From Symbiodinium natans (taxonomy: Eukaryota; Sar; Dinophyceae; Suessiales; Symbiodiniaceae): DNA of 49,704 nucleotides. Below are positions 31,810-43,238 of the stretch, piece by piece (the first letter of the stretch is position 1; each line of letters opens with the position of its first letter). The DNA is taken from positions 1 through 49,704 of the forward strand of contig CAJNDS010000936.1 in NCBI GenBank assembly GCA_905221605.1. The letters are read 5' to 3'. The notes beneath the pieces were generated by a model, which was not told the origin of the DNA, made no database searches, and saw only the letters and a list, made by a program, of their open reading frames with translations. The translations under genes and the position numbers were made by a program.

Positions 31810-33137
31810 TTTTGTTGCATGTGGCATTCAGAAGCTTCAGCTTCCGCCTCCATGGTTCGTCTCCCGAGGACAACGGCCGTCTTGGCGCATGTCCTGATAT
31901 TTTGTGACGCCCTCATATGTAGGGGCTGTCTTGTTCAGCACCGCCCTCAGAAGTAGTGGTTGGTCTGGTTCCGTGCCGCGCTCAGAAGTAGCGGGTGGCC
32001 TCTTTCTTCAACGCTTTTAACCCCCTTTTAACTCTAAGCCTGACCCGCCCCAGTGCTGCCCATGGCAAAACTGCAGCAACAGTCTCGCCAAGCATTCTGC
32101 AAGAAGACCTGGGCAGAAAGCATATGGGCCTTTCATGTCAGCAAAGCCTGATGCCAACTCCCCGTTTTTCACGAGCTTTCGGGAAGGATCTTGCTCTCTC
32201 TCGCATCTGCAGCTTGCTGTAGTAGAGCACTGCTGAGTGCGGCCGTAGCTGACAGCCCTCTTTGCAACAGCACCCTCGTCCTTCGGAAAGCTCCAACATC
32301 GCGATGCTTCGGGGTCTTTTGTTGCAAAACACACCTCACGGAGCATGTGTTCATGAGGATGCAAGTCTTTACGATGTCCGAGAGATTTGAATCAAAGATG
32401 AGACACTACGAGCCACACTCCCGATTCCAGCTGCCTCGTGCTCGCTTTCATGTTGCGAAAGCCCCAAGGATGATACTTAGGTGTCTGTATCCGCAATAAG
32501 CGCAGGGGAAGCAGGAAGGATCGATATCCCCAGGGTGTTCATTCGAGACGTCGCCGTGCAGTCCCTCAGAGTCCCACACGCTCAAGTTTGCTCAGTGAGC
32601 CCTTCTCTTCGCCATATGCAGCTGGGCATGATCGTGCACGCGAGCCCGTCCCCTCGACGTGTGGCACGTCACAGAACGTGGTGCGTCCCCCAAAGTCAGG
32701 GCGGGTGAGTGCCGGATTCTTGCCTGGCGCGGCCTTTTAAGTGCTCCTTTGGAAGCTCTTGGCTTGAGAAAGCTCTCAGCTTGGAAGCTCTGGAATGTTT
32801 TGGAAGCTCTCTCCTCTTTCCGTCTCTCCTCCGTTTGCCACGCGTGCCGGAGCCGGCCGTGATTCCTTGGTGAGAGGCAGGCTTGGCAGCATGCTTTCTC
32901 TGTTCTGTAAGAGGTTCTCCGTTCTTTCGAAGGCCGTTGATGACTGTAGGCTGTGGCTGCGACCCATGTCTCAAGTGTTTGAGTAGATGAAGGCTTCACC
33001 GACTTCAGGGAGCATTCATCGGATCACGTTTGCTGCTCTTGTCTTCTGTGAAGAGGCCCCATGTGACCGATGCCACAAGTTCAGCAACTGCAGATTGTGT
33101 CCTGCCATGGCAAGGTGTTTCGAGGTTGTGCCCGTGC
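31810..33137. other. no convincing gene
   Basis: A frame near 33045-33110 reads CDRCHKFSNCRLCPAMARC, a cysteine-rich stretch resembling the exons at 12.9 and 13.2 kb. It has no start, no borders and no partner exons that could be identified. Confidence 0.35.
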
Positions 33138-33454
33138 CATCCAATCTCCATGGGTGCTCGAATCCCAGGAGAGCTGGATGACGGTGCCTCCTTGCCCGGT
33201 CGGTGCGTGCTGGTCACATGGGTTCTGCGACTCCTGCGTTTGCGAGAAGCGACGAGGCAGCCGACCGCTTTGCACGCATCGTGTGAATGCCCGCTCAGAG
33301 GATCTCTACGGAATGCTGTCTAAGGGCAAGAGGCTTGGTTGCTCAGGGTCCAGCATGCTTGGGTTTGGACCCCTGAGCCGCACACGTCCTGAGCTTCTCC
33401 AAGCGTAGAGAGCAATTCTTTCGGCTAGGCAGAGCATGCGGCATGTAACAACAT

Positions 33455-33696
33455 GCGAGTCAAAAGTCCAGGGTATGTAAGATGCCCCGGGGGTCTTTGT
33501 GCGACAAAGGGTTTGCAACAAGGCCGTTCTTCTTGCGACAAGCCTCCGCGCGACAAGCCCGCGACAGGCCCGCGACAGGCCCGCGACAGGCCCGCGACAG
33601 GCCCGCGAGATACGTATGACAAGAAGGGGTGCGAGAAACGCATGTAGCAGAGGCGCGGGGCGGGACGCCGCGACATACCCCGAATTAGACCACAGC
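33455..33696 (+). other. 242-bp insertion with GC...AG ends
   Basis: The second duplicate (near 34672-34680) reads AACAACATCACTTGCG without interruption. Here the same words are split after AACAACAT and resume at CACTTGCG. The insert begins GCGAGTCAAAAG and ends GACCACAGC, so GCGAGT/CACAG would be a dinoflagellate-type GC-AG intron, leaving one extra C. It contains the 11-bp minisatellite at 33550-33604. Confidence 0.6.
33550..33604. repeat. 11-bp minisatellite, 5 units
   Basis: Units of GCGACAGGCCC (first unit GCGACAAGCCC) in perfect tandem, wholly inside the 242-bp insertion. Further GCGACAAG words lie just upstream. Confidence 0.95.
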
Positions 33697-34311
33697 CACT
33701 TGCGCTGAGGGGCGAAACTCGCCCATCGCACGTGCGCCTACTTGGCGCCGGCGATCTGCCATGACACGTGCCACGAACCCTGCACCGCCCAGAACCCAGG
33801 ACCCAGACTCTGCCGGCTGAAGTGTTGAAGGGCACGTGTAATTAGCAAGATCTCTTTCTGGCTCCTTATAGCTTTCCAGAAGAAGTCCAACTGACGCAGG
33901 TGCTGTGTGTGATCCAGTCTGCTTCCGCGCTTGGTGCTGCCGATGTCAATGCCTCGTCCGTCGCCTGCAAGGGCTTGCACGGCTAACAGCCCAGGAGGTT
34001 CCAGACGTAGGAATTCTCCGGTCTTGTGGGTATCCTCTATTTCCGTGTCAATCTGTACACTCCGTTCTCCAGGACATCGTGGCAGTGGAGCATGGCACTG
34101 GCCGTCCCGGGTTGTGTCACAAGGTACGTTCGGGTTGGCCGCCGCGGGCCCATGGCAAGCGCGTGAGCCTTTCTCAGGGGACCACTCTGCTCGGACTCGT
34201 CTTCACCTGAGCGCACTGTCAGAGGTTTGAAGGCCGTCGCTGTGTCACCAGAGCACGTGTGTCACATGTGCGTGGCCGTCTATCATGGATTCTGAATCAA
34301 AGGCTTCGCGC

Positions 34312-34800
34312 GGCGCCGTCCAATCACCTTGGGTCCTGCCTGTGCGTTCGCGAACACCGGGGGCGCATCCGACGAAAGCTGGATGGCGGTCCCTCCTTGC
34401 CCGGTAGGTGCGTGCTGGTCACATGGGTTCTGCAATTCCTGCGTTTGCGAGAAGCGACGAGGCAGCCGACAGCTTTGCACGCAGCGTGTTGCCCACTCAG
34501 CGGATCTCTGCAAAATCCTGTGAAAGGGCAAGACGGGTAAGAGGTACGAGTAGCAGGTTGGTTGGCAAGGGCTGAGCAAGCTTTGACCCTGAGCGGCCCC
34601 TGAGCCGCATACGTCCTGAGCTTCTCTAAGCATAGAGAGCAATCCCTTGGCTCAAAGCGTGCGGCAAGCAACAACATCACTTGCGCTGAGGGGCGAAACT
34701 CGCCCATCGCCCGGGCGGTTATTTGGCACCGGCACCGGCGATCTGCCATGACACGTCGAACCCTGCACTTTCCAGAGCCCAGATTCCGCTATGGGAGCAG
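34312..34800. repeat. segmental duplication, copy 2 (carries the empty site)
   Basis: Paralogue of 33138-33830 at a distance of ~1.2 kb. It lacks the 242-bp insertion and so records the pre-insertion sequence near 34676. Confidence 0.9.
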
Positions 34801-34870
34801 AATCCAGTGCAGTGAGTGAGCTGATGCAGTTCGTGATCCCAGGCCCCAAGATCCACAAGACTGCCACAAG

Positions 34871-34904
34871 AGCCCCAAGTGCCCCAAGTGCCCCAAGTGC
34901 CCCG
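34871..34904. repeat. 9-bp repeat
   Basis: Three to four units of AGTGCCCCA. Confidence 0.8.
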
Positions 34905-37900
34905 AAGCCAACTTGGCCAGAACTCTGGGATGGACCTTTTAGTGCCTTCAACGTGTCAGCTGCCAGGACGGACCTTATAACCCCTTAACAAGGCCCTTTA
35001 TAGGCTTGATTATGGGGATTACAGGGCCCAACAGCCCATCCTGGTGGGTATAAGCCCTGCTCTGCATCCTGTGGATGCCTCTGTCTGACTTCCGGGTCGA
35101 CACTGGACTGATCCCAAATCCATCTCTCGCGAGTGTCTGACTCAGCCGTGCGCGTGTAAAGCTCACCCTAAACCCCAAACCCTTGGGTCATAAGATCAGA
35201 GGACTGCCAGCTTTCAAGGGGGTCGGTGTGTATCCTGAAAAGCAGGGCTTGCAAGAGCCGCTACCAGGCGCTCTGATGCTGTAGTATTCTGGTGTTATTC
35301 TGTGATACCAGGGGGGGAAGTGCCTGCAACAAAGAGAGAGATTCTACAGAATTTGGGGCCCTCGATTTCGAGTTGTCTTAGACACTCCTGAAAGCTTTGT
35401 CGCGCCTGAGATACGAAAACGCTCCATGTGCAAGGCGGTGGGCGGGGGGGCGGCTTCGCCGCATAGATTGCCTGGATGTAGCTGACGCGGACAACTGTGG
35501 CGCCGGGAGACCAATGCCACTATAGGTGCGACTGATGTGTGGTGACCTGTGGTGGCTGATGCCCCAAAATTTTGGTGCCCAACCCCAGGCGCAGCCGGAC
35601 ATGTTGGTGGCATGCTGGCGCATGGCGGGGGTACAAGCGTCCGCGCATCTTGCCAGGACCACTCCTCCCATTCCTCCCATTCCATTCCTTGTGCCCCAGG
35701 AAGGTTTCAGGGTTTGCACGTGCCAAGGACATCCCCCCCAGGCCCCACCATGGCCCTGCCAAGGCCCAGGACTTCTGACGGAGACGTTGTTGTCGGTCAT
35801 GGGGGGGCACCATGACCCCTGCTGGGTGCTTGTGCTGCAGGGGCTGTAGACACTTGCCAGTTGCCAAAGCCATGCCAAGCAATTCCCAAAGCTTTCCCCC
35901 AAGCCCCCGAAACCCGAAAGCCTTTTCTTCCAAGCTTGCCCCCAACCGCTTTGAACTGTCCCCCTGCACACGTTGGCTCGAACAACATGAGTCGAGTCAC
36001 CGAGGAAGGCTCGGTGGAATGGTTCCCAAGCTCGATAATTGCAATGAAACTGGTAGGGCCACGGTTGCAAGTCTAGGCCTAGGTATCCTGCCATTATAAC
36101 GGTGCAAGGCGCAGACCCCTACGGCCCCCACCCTTACTCGCACGGGCTTGTGTGCACCACGCTCTCCGGTCCGATTCTGAGCCTTCACTGCGCAAGACGA
36201 CGTTAGGTTGCAGGACTCGGACCCGTCCGATCCCCCGAATCTCCTGGCCCAGAGCTTGAAGAAACTTTGAAGTCTGGGAGACAAGGAAATTCGAAGCTTT
36301 GCCTTCCGGACATGTCTCATGCGATTAAAAAGAACTGGCCAGAAACTTGGCCAATGACATCTTCTCGCACCCCGAAGGCGGCGCCATAAGGCTCTGACCC
36401 TCACGACGCGTCGCACTCTGAAGAAACCCTAAGCCCCAAACCCCAAACCCCAGAGCCTGAACTCTACACCCTAAACCCCACACCTGAACGTCGGCCATGT
36501 CGGTGAGCTCACAAAGACCCACTCTGCATTTTCTCTCGGGACGGGCGGGGCAAGGGGAGCTGCCCCTTCGCTCTGTGAGACACAGCGCCCCCTCGGCAAC
36601 CTTCTGCAGGATTCAGGGTTTTGGGTAAGAAGTGAGATTTTGGGGTCGTTGAGGCGTTCGGGGGTTCCTAAGAATGGCTCTCAGAACTCCCAAAAGGCTC
36701 CCGAAAGCTCGGCCGAGGGCGCGCCCGAGCAGAGTCGGAGAGCGCGGGTTTTCTGAGAGAAGTGCGCTTGTGGAGGGAGCGCTTCCGCGCACCTTTGACA
36801 AGAGAGTCCTTTTTCGTTTTTCGCAGGGGGCGATCGCCCATGGAATCACGGGGTAGGATTTCTCTTGAGGGGAAGCGCGCTCCACTTCGCGCGACACACT
36901 CTGCGCACACATTGCGGGCATGGCGTTGGACCTCAACCATGCAGTGCTTGCCCAGCCGAGGGCACGGCAAAATCGAGATGCGCGCTGGGTCTGTATCCAG
37001 ACAAAAGCTTCCCCGACAGCTCATCAAACAGGGCACCAGGGCGCCCTCTTGGGCGCCTTTGAGAGAGACCAGGGACAGGAGAATGAACAGATGGTCTTCG
37101 AGTAGCAGCTTCGTCACTCAGCCTGAACCCGGTTCACGTGCTCTCCAACGTGTGCTGGAGTGGAAGACGTGCATCGCCGTCCGTCGCAAGAATCCAACAA
37201 GTGCGTTTGCAGGAGCGCTCGCCTTTGGCAGTAGCAGAAGGAGCCAAAAAATGAGAAATGTATTCAGAGTGGCACCTGGCAAACTTTCCAGGTTTCGGCC
37301 CCAAGTGCCACTGCCCTTGCAAAGAAAGGCTCAGGATCTGATCGTTAAGAAAGGACTACGCTCGCCTTAGCTTGTCCTTGTCGCGGACTTGGGGCGGACC
37401 GTTTACGCAGTTTACATATTCTTGCGTGTGGTGTTAGCGCCGAAACCCAGCTACTGTCGCAGCTCCCAGGCTACATGTCCAAGGCCTTGTTTCTCTCCCA
37501 TTTTCCATCATCGCATGCACAGCACGGAGGGTACCCATGGTGACTATAAGCAATCGCGTGGTGAACGCCTAGCTGGTTTGTTGACGCTGAGCTGCAGTTG
37601 GTGCCCCTCGCGCATCGCCGCACATAGTCTTCCACTCTGCTTGAAGAGCTTGAAGTAGTTTGAAGTCATGTGGAGTCGAACAGTGGGTAACTTTGCCGGA
37701 CGACTCTGGCATGTTTGGCAAGGTGTCAAGCCGGGATTCGCGTGAAAACGTGGCGTGGTGTCACCATGCAATACTTCCACGCCCGCCTCCTGTGTTTCGT
37801 GCACGGGGGGGGGCTTCCTCGGCCATAGAACAATGGTTGCGATGATCCCCTGCTTCTGGGTGCCGCATTGGGCAAATGCTTGCAGCGCCCCTGCTGTGGC

Positions 37901-38604
37901 TTTGCCGAACAGCTCTTGCGGCATCTGCTGCAGGAATCGGGAACCGAAAGCTGGGGTTTGGCAGACTTTGACTGAATTTGGCTGCGAACGGAAGCTTTGG
38001 TGAAGTCCGGCAGCGAAGACGCTGGATGACGAGCGGGCCGTGTTGCCGTTCTTGATATTCCGGCGGCCTTATATCTGCAACCCATGGAAGATTCTGAGAA
38101 CCCAACATCTTCTTTCCGTAGGCCCCAAGATGCAGAAGTTCCCAAGCTCATTAGGGGCTCATTAGGGCACACCCCGCCACTTCGAGCTGAGGCCCGCGCT
38201 TCCCGCGCTCGCGAGGCAGCCTGGGACGTGAAAATCTTTGCGCGCCTGACAAAAGCGAGATGTGAGCGCTCCTGCTTTGGATCGGGCGGGATGTGTGGAG
38301 GGTGTGGGGGTGTGGTGGGATAGTGGTGAGTGGGGTGGGGTGAGATATGTGGGGTTATGGTGGCGTGACTGGTTGGGCGTAGTCGGGTGTGCCGGGGCGT
38401 TGCGGTGGTGTGGTGTGTGGTGTTGTGTGGAAGACTTGGCGAAAGTTGCGTAGAAGCAACGAGGAATGGGGCGGTTGCAATTTCGCAGAAAACAAGTGAA
38501 GCAAAGGAGTATAAACCATGCTGCAGGTATTTCGCCGGCTGCATGAGGGGGTAGCGGCAAGCATGCCAAACTCCTCTTGAACCAGTTGGCGCTGGCAAAA
38601 TGCA
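34905..38604. other. no convincing gene
   Basis: Long frames exist: 238 codons minus 36094-35378, 202 codons plus 36762-37370, 290 codons minus 38598-37726. They are biased by G- or GT-rich sequence and show no domain. A GGTGT-rich tract lies at 38280-38420. Telomere-type words occur near 36425-36480. Confidence 0.35.
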
Positions 38605-38704
38605 CCCTAAACCCTAAACCCTAAACCCTAAACCCTAAACCCTAAACCCCAAACCCCAAACCCCAAACCCTAAACCCTAAACCCTAAACCCTAAACCCTA
38701 AACC
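38605..38704. repeat. CCCTAAA array
   Basis: About 14 units with three CCCCAAA variants in the middle. First array of the dense right-hand cluster. Confidence 0.97.
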
Positions 38705-38830
38705 GTGAAACGGTTTGCCTCGAAACTACGTTCCCGGGACATGCTCGGCCAATCTGGCTCGGGCTCCGGCTCCACTCTCAGCCGGGCGGCAGAGTTGACG
38801 CCGCAACTGGGTGGGGGTGTGCACCATGCG

Positions 38831-38880
38831 CTAACCCCTAAGTCCTAAACCCAAAACCTTAAATCCTAAACCCTAACCCC
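38831..38880. repeat. degenerate CCCTAAA array
   Basis: Seven imperfect units. Confidence 0.8.
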
Positions 38881-39380
38881 TGTGCGGTGTGAGGGTTGAG
38901 GGTATCCCAATCATTTTGGAGACATGTCTGTGCATCTGCGCGTGCACGCGGATCGCTTAGACCCCGAAACCCTGAGCCTCAACCCCCTGAGGACCTGCCC
39001 TAGTCTATTACCCCCATCGTCCCCAATGCCCATGTACAAAGTACCCAAGTCTAAAGCCCGCAGCGCCTCTCTTTGTGTACATCGAAGCCGTAGGAAACTG
39101 AGTGGAACGGCATCCCAAGGGAGACTTTCGTGCGCAACTTTTGGGCTCTACAGCTTGAGGACACCTGTGCATGAGCATGTTGAAGGCATTGCAGCAGCCT
39201 TTTTTTTTTCTCCCCTGCGCAGGTCGTGGACACCAAAAGGCTGCTACGAAGGATCAGGGGATATCATGGACGCTACACCCCCGTATGCTCCACAACACCC
39301 TGTACACCCCTGTGCACCCCGGATCAGCAATGGCCACACCCTTCAGGGCCAAAGCGGCCAGCGCCATGCTGCTTGGTAGC
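38881..39380. other. spacer, no gene seen
   Basis: Unique-looking sequence between arrays. A 151-codon plus-strand frame from 38924 contains no recognisable domain. Confidence 0.4.
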
Positions 39381-39456
39381 TAAGGGGTACCCTTTTGCCC
39401 GTTTTGGATTCTGGGTTCCCTTATAACAGTACTTAACACCAAAAAGGGTGCCCTTA
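39381..39456. mobile_element. 76-bp foldback element
   Basis: Arms TAAGGGGTACCCTTTTG and CAAAAAGGGTGCCCTTA are inverted repeats with one offset base on each side. It lies 20 bp left of a CCCTAAA array. Confidence 0.55.
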
Positions 39457-39475
39457 TGAAAATGTGGTTGCTGCT

Positions 39476-39570
39476 CCCTAAACCCTAAACCCTGAACCCT
39501 AAACCCAAAACCCTAAACCCTAAACCCTAAACCCTAAACCCCAAACCCCAAACCCTAAACCCTAAACCCC
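39476..39570. repeat. CCCTAAA array
   Basis: About 13 units with CCCTGAA and CCCCAAA variants. Confidence 0.97.
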
Positions 39571-39672
39571 TTCCAAGGCTGGACACCGGAACAAAGTTCC
39601 GAGTGCTGGGTGGCCGCGGCAAGAGCAAGGCGTGTCTTCGAAGGGAGGCTTTGTGTAATCCCTTCTTGGAAT

Positions 39673-39745
39673 CCTAAACCCGAAACCCGAAACCCGAAAC
39701 CCTAAACCCTAAACCCTAAACCCTAAACCTTAAACCCTAAACCCT
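39673..39745. repeat. CCCGAAA/CCCTAAA array
   Basis: Three CCCGAAA units run into about seven CCCTAAA units. Confidence 0.95.
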
Positions 39746-39748
39746 TAC

Positions 39749-39811
39749 ACTAACAGTCCTTAAAGGGGATTATCATCGGGTGTATCATAAACCCTTTGAA
39801 GGATTGCTAGT
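39749..39811. mobile_element. 63-bp foldback element, ACTAACAGTCCTT family
   Basis: Ends ACTAACAGTCCTT (39749-39761) and AAGGATTGCTAGT (39799-39811) are inverted with 2 of 13 mismatches. The interior GGGGATTATCATCGGG is shared with the copy at 44731-44794. It abuts the CCCTAAA array at 39745. Confidence 0.75.
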
Positions 39812-39902
39812 CTAAGGGGAGCATCGCAACCTTCCCCCTCATCTTGAACCTCCCCACCACCCTAGCCCCGAAATACTAAAGACGACCGCAATGTAACTAT
39901 CA

Positions 39903-39936
39903 GGGTTTAGGGTTTAGGGGTTTAGGGTTTAGGGGT
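39903..39936. repeat. TTTAGGG array
   Basis: Four or five units in inverted orientation to its neighbours. Confidence 0.95.
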
Positions 39937-40052
39937 ATTTTATATCTGAGGGGGTAGGGAGGGTTTCATATTCGGGGGAAGGGGCTCGAGCCGACTCGAG
40001 TCTAGCCTCGGTAAGACTCAGTGAGAGTTGTCTGTATCTCCTCACGAGACTT

Positions 40053-40130
40053 GGGATGTTCAACTGTCCTTAATAGGGATTCGAGTAGGGGATACGATAG
40101 CCCCTATGAAGCGTTAGTTTTAGACATCCC
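40053..40130. mobile_element. 78-bp foldback element related to ACTAACAGTCCTT family
   Basis: Outer ends GGGATGT (40053-40059) and ACATCCC (40124-40130) are perfect inverted repeats. Inside, ACTGTCCTTAATAGGGATT and CCCCTATGAAGCGTTAGT correspond to the family consensus with about 75 per cent identity. Confidence 0.6.
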
Positions 40131-40245
40131 AACATCGGCTCTGATTGCACCCTTCCCGAGGCCAAGGCAGTCAACAAGACTTCTGGCAGGCCGGACACCA
40201 ACCTTATCACAACATTTTCATTCTCCGTGTTTTTTTTGTTGGCAA

Positions 40246-40410
40246 CCCTCAACCCTCAACCCTAAACCCCTAAACCCTGAACCCTAAACCCTGAACCCGA
40301 ACCCGGAACCCTAAACCCTAAACCCTAAACCCTAAACCCTGAACCCTAAACCCTGAACCCTAAACCCTAAACCCTAAACCCTAAACCCTAAACCCTAAAC
40401 CCTAAACCCT
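40246..40410. repeat. CCCTAAA array with CCCTCAA and CCCTGAA variants
   Basis: About 23 units. CCCTCAA occurs at the left end, scattered CCCTGAA and CCCGAA units in the middle, and pure CCCTAAA at the right. Confidence 0.97.
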
Positions 40411-40507
40411 ACACAAACTTCAGCAAGGTGCATCGATGTGCAAGATTGGATGGGCCGGATGGCGGACCTTCCACGCATCATGAGTTGCCTTGTCTGCAGA
40501 GCGAATG

Positions 40508-40614
40508 CCTTGGGGACGAAATGAACCAATTGGAGTCATATCCCCTATACTTCTGTAATTCCTGTTAAGATATATGGGGCCTAAACCCTTTTGGGGTTCA
40601 TTTAGTCCCCAAGG
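40508..40614. mobile_element. 107-bp element with 20-bp terminal inverted repeats
   Basis: Left end CCTTGGGGACGAAATGAACC (40508-40527) and the inverse of the right end (40595-40614) agree at 19 of 20 positions. The interior has no coding capacity. No clear target duplication longer than about 3 bp (ATG on both sides) was seen. It is best described as MITE-like. Confidence 0.75.
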
Positions 40615-40748
40615 TATGTAGAGCCCACCAAGCACCCGGTGAGCTTGAAAAGTGGCAGGCTTGTGGAGGTGTCTGCTTCTGTTGGACGTGCAGCGGACTG
40701 CGAACAGAGCGTTCAGAAATCTCCCGGGCGGGCGGGGGGGGGTGCAGG

Positions 40749-40801
40749 ATTTAGGTTTTAGGGGTTTAGGGTTGAGGGTTGAGGGTTTAGGGTTGAGGGT
40801 T
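40749..40801. repeat. TTTAGGG/TTGAGGG array
   Basis: Alternating GGGTTTA and GGGTTGA units, the mixed variant in inverted orientation. Confidence 0.9.
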
Positions 40802-40921
40802 CTTTTTGGCTTGAGTGTGAAAGAGTCCACGCGACTTCCGAGGTGTCACTCAGGCCATTTTCTTGCAGTTGGCGCGGGTGCCCAGAGTTACATGGAAGAA
40901 GGCATGCCCAGAGACTATACC

Positions 40922-41085
40922 TTACAATTTAGGGTATATTATCCGTTTCAATGAATATACCTAAATCATATTAGGGTTCCTGTTACAATCTCGGGTATAT
41001 TATCCTTAATAATTAAGGGGCTTATACCTTATGTCATATTGCGGTTCCAACTACAATTTTGGGTCTATGATGCTTAACTAAGGTG
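40922..41085. repeat. AT-rich tandem repeat, three ~61-68-bp units
   Basis: ACAATTTAGGGTATATTATCC (40924), ACAATCTCGGGTATATTATCC (40985) and ACAATTTTGGGTCTATGATG (41053) open three units. Each of the first two ends in an ATATACCTAAATCATATTAG / TTATACCTTATGTCATATTG type phrase followed by GGTTCC. The same phrase appears in the palindrome at 45941-46049. Confidence 0.75.
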
Positions 41086-41146
41086 TTTTGGAGTCTCTGG
41101 GTGCTCCATGGACATGGCACTGTGTGGAATGCCGAAAAGAGCCCGC

Positions 41147-41161
41147 CCTAAACCCTAAACC

Positions 41162-41235
<74 letters not shown>

Positions 41236-41281
41236 ACCCTAAACCCTAAACCCTAAACCCTAAACCCTAAACCCTAAACCC
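41147..41281. repeat. CCCTCAA block flanked by CCCTAAA
   Basis: Two CCCTAAA units, about ten consecutive CCCTCAA units, then about seven CCCTAAA units. The variants are in homogeneous blocks, not interspersed. Confidence 0.97.
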
Positions 41282-41358
41282 GGCTCAGGAGACGCCCTGC
41301 CACGAGGCGTTGCTCCGCGTGGCCCTGGAGCTGGCTCTGGACTCTGAGGCGGCTCACT

Positions 41359-41447
41359 AGGGTCTAGGGTTTAGGGTTTAGGGTTTAGGGTTAGGGTTTA
41401 GGGTTTAGGGTTTAGGGTTTAGGGTCTAGGGTCTTGGGTTTAGGGGT
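41359..41447. repeat. TTTAGGG array
   Basis: About 12 units, inverted relative to the arrays on both sides. Confidence 0.97.
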
Positions 41448-41503
41448 TTTGAAAGCGCAAGACAGGTTGGGACACTCGTAAACCTGGGAACAAAGAGGGG
41501 GGC

Positions 41504-41558
41504 TCACGAATTCGGGGGTACCTTCTGGGGTCCTGATGAGTTCCCCCCATGTTCGTAA
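41504..41558. mobile_element. 55-bp foldback element
   Basis: TCACGAATTCGGGGG at the left and the inverse of CCCCCCATGTTCGTAA at the right are similar. The core GGGGTACCTTCTGGGGTCCT recurs almost unchanged at 45394. Confidence 0.55.
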
Positions 41559-41588
41559 ACCCCCAAATGGAACCAAGCTGTAAAGGAA

Positions 41589-41714
41589 CTAAACCCTAAA
41601 CCCTAAACCCTAAACCCTAAACCCTAAACCCTAAACCCTAAACCCTAAACCCTAAACCCTAAACCCTAGACCCTAGACCCTAAACCCTAAACCCTAAACC
41701 CTAAACCCTAAACC
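41589..41714. repeat. CCCTAAA array
   Basis: About 17 units with two CCCTAGA variants. Confidence 0.97.
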
Positions 41715-41824
41715 ACTTGCTGGACTCAGCCAGGCCCGGCGCAGCTTTGCTTGGACCGCTTCTTGGTATCATGACGACGCCAAGCGCCGCTGGGATGCGA
41801 TGCTGAAGTTTTCCTCAAGTGCTC

Positions 41825-41877
41825 GGGTTTAGGGTTTAGGGTTTAGGGTTTAGGGTTTAGGGTTTAGGGTTTAGGGC
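41825..41877. repeat. TTTAGGG array
   Basis: Seven pure units in inverted orientation. Confidence 0.97.
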
Positions 41878-42035
41878 TGCAAAGTATTCAACCTCAGGAG
41901 AGATGCATTTTGCTGCCTAGAAAGGGAAGCAACATGGGTAGTTCTGCCGAGACACAGCAGTCTTCCCATTCGTTGGGGGGACCTCCCGTGACCCAGGCGA
42001 GTGGTTCCGGCACAAGGCTCCGCCGGGCTCTCTTC

Positions 42036-42093
42036 CCGAAACCCTGAACCCTGAACCCTAAATCCTGAACCCTAAACCCCAAACCCTAAACCC
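42036..42093. repeat. CCCTGAA/CCCTAAA array
   Basis: Eight units with CCCTGAA and CCCCAAA variants. Confidence 0.93.
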
Positions 42094-42309
42094 TTATATG
42101 GGCGGGCTTGCTTGGAGAAAGGGAGTCATTGCATTAAAAAAAACACCCTTTAAACCCCCATTCTGTGAAGGTCGGCTTAAGGGATGCCATGGGACCCTTG
42201 TGGCAGACTGCTCCCAAATATTATTCTTCCATTTTGGCCACTTCTCTCAAACAGGGTCGCTTTTGGGGTCCTCGTTAGAAGGCGGCCTCCTCCACAATTT
42301 AGAGACTGA

Positions 42310-42357
42310 CCCTAAACCCTAGACCCTAAACCCTAAACCCTAAACCCTAAACCCTAA
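42310..42357. repeat. CCCTAAA array
   Basis: Six or seven units, followed within 20 bp by a poly-C run at 42374-42390. Confidence 0.95.
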
Positions 42358-42490
42358 GATCAAATATCTCGCTCCCCCCCCCCCCCCCCATTGTGAGACC
42401 CAGTGTTTGCATGAGGTGAAGGAGAAGCTCCATCGCGTCTTCAGGATGCTGGAGGTGCCCGATACCAGAGAGCCCGTCGTGCTGCACATT

Positions 42491-42783
42491 GTATATATAT
42501 ATATATCTATATCTATATCTATAAATATATATATATATATATATATATCGGTAGACATATGTATATATATATATATATATATGTAACACTGTGCATATAT
42601 ATATATATATATGTGCACATGTTCTACTATATAAATATATACACATACATACATGCATACATACACTGATTGTATATATATATATATATATATATGCACA
42701 TACGCGTTACTATACATACATACATATAGATATGTACATATGCACATGTTCTACTACATGTATATATATATATATATATATCC
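42491..42783. repeat. AT microsatellite, several TA blocks
   Basis: Blocks of 6-13 TA units are separated by short phrases. Two of these contain GCACATGTTCTACTA (near 42614 and 42739), so the block is itself internally duplicated. Confidence 0.97.
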
Positions 42784-43111
42784 TTTCACGCTGCATGTTC
42801 CATTGTTGCAGGTTAGCGCAACGAAACAGACAATGTCATTCGTATGCTTTTCACGTCAGAGCAACATTCACCTTCCGGCTAGCTCTCTGCAGGAGAGGGG
42901 TTAGCTGAAGCAGGGGGTACATGTTCGCTCGCCGCAGTCTGCTATTTGGCTCAGCTTAAAGCTCAGCCCCGCCGACACTTTGGCCCCTAGGCTGGAGGCG
43001 CGATGTTGGTGATACGCTGTGCTGGGCTTCGGTTTTGCTCCATTTAGGGAGTCTGACCGTTGCGAGATGTTGCGAGCAGCTTTGTGCGTTCCGGAGGCAC
43101 TTGCTGTTTCA
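42784..43111. other. spacer, no gene seen
   Basis: Ordinary sequence between the AT microsatellite and the next telomere-type array. Confidence 0.5.
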
Positions 43112-43177
43112 ACCCTAAACCCTACTCCCTAAACCCTGAACCCTGAACCCTGAACCCTAAACCCCAAACCCTAAACC
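43112..43177. repeat. CCCTAAA/CCCTGAA array
   Basis: Nine units, three consecutive CCCTGAA. Confidence 0.95.
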
Positions 43178-43238
43178 TTTTTTGTTTATTTCTAAACAAA
43201 TAATCACATACCCCTTAGCACATGCCCCAAAAACCATG

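Larger units (their letters stand above)
33138..33830. repeat. segmental duplication, copy 1
   Basis: It shares long blocks with 34312-34800: GTGCGTGCTGGTCACATGGG, GTTTGCGAGAAGCGACGAGG, GCGCTGAGGGGCGAAACTCG and GGCGATCTGCCATGACACGT. It differs mainly by a 242-bp insertion (33455-33696). A frame with PCPVGACWSHGFC(D/N)SCVC is open in both copies, but the substitutions do not favour silent sites. Confidence 0.9.

Noticed and set aside
33550-33604. CRISPR-like array
   Set aside because: Units are contiguous 11-mers without spacers; this is a minisatellite in a eukaryotic context.
35378-36094. 238-codon open frame on the minus strand
   Set aside because: Gly/Trp/Cys-rich composition reflects local base bias, opposite-strand frames are equally open, and no motif was recognised.
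37726-38598. 290-codon open frame on the minus strand, the longest in the window
   Set aside because: Its middle is a His/Thr/Pro low-complexity run produced by a GGTGT-rich tract; no domain, no start context and no related frame. Probably chance in skewed DNA.
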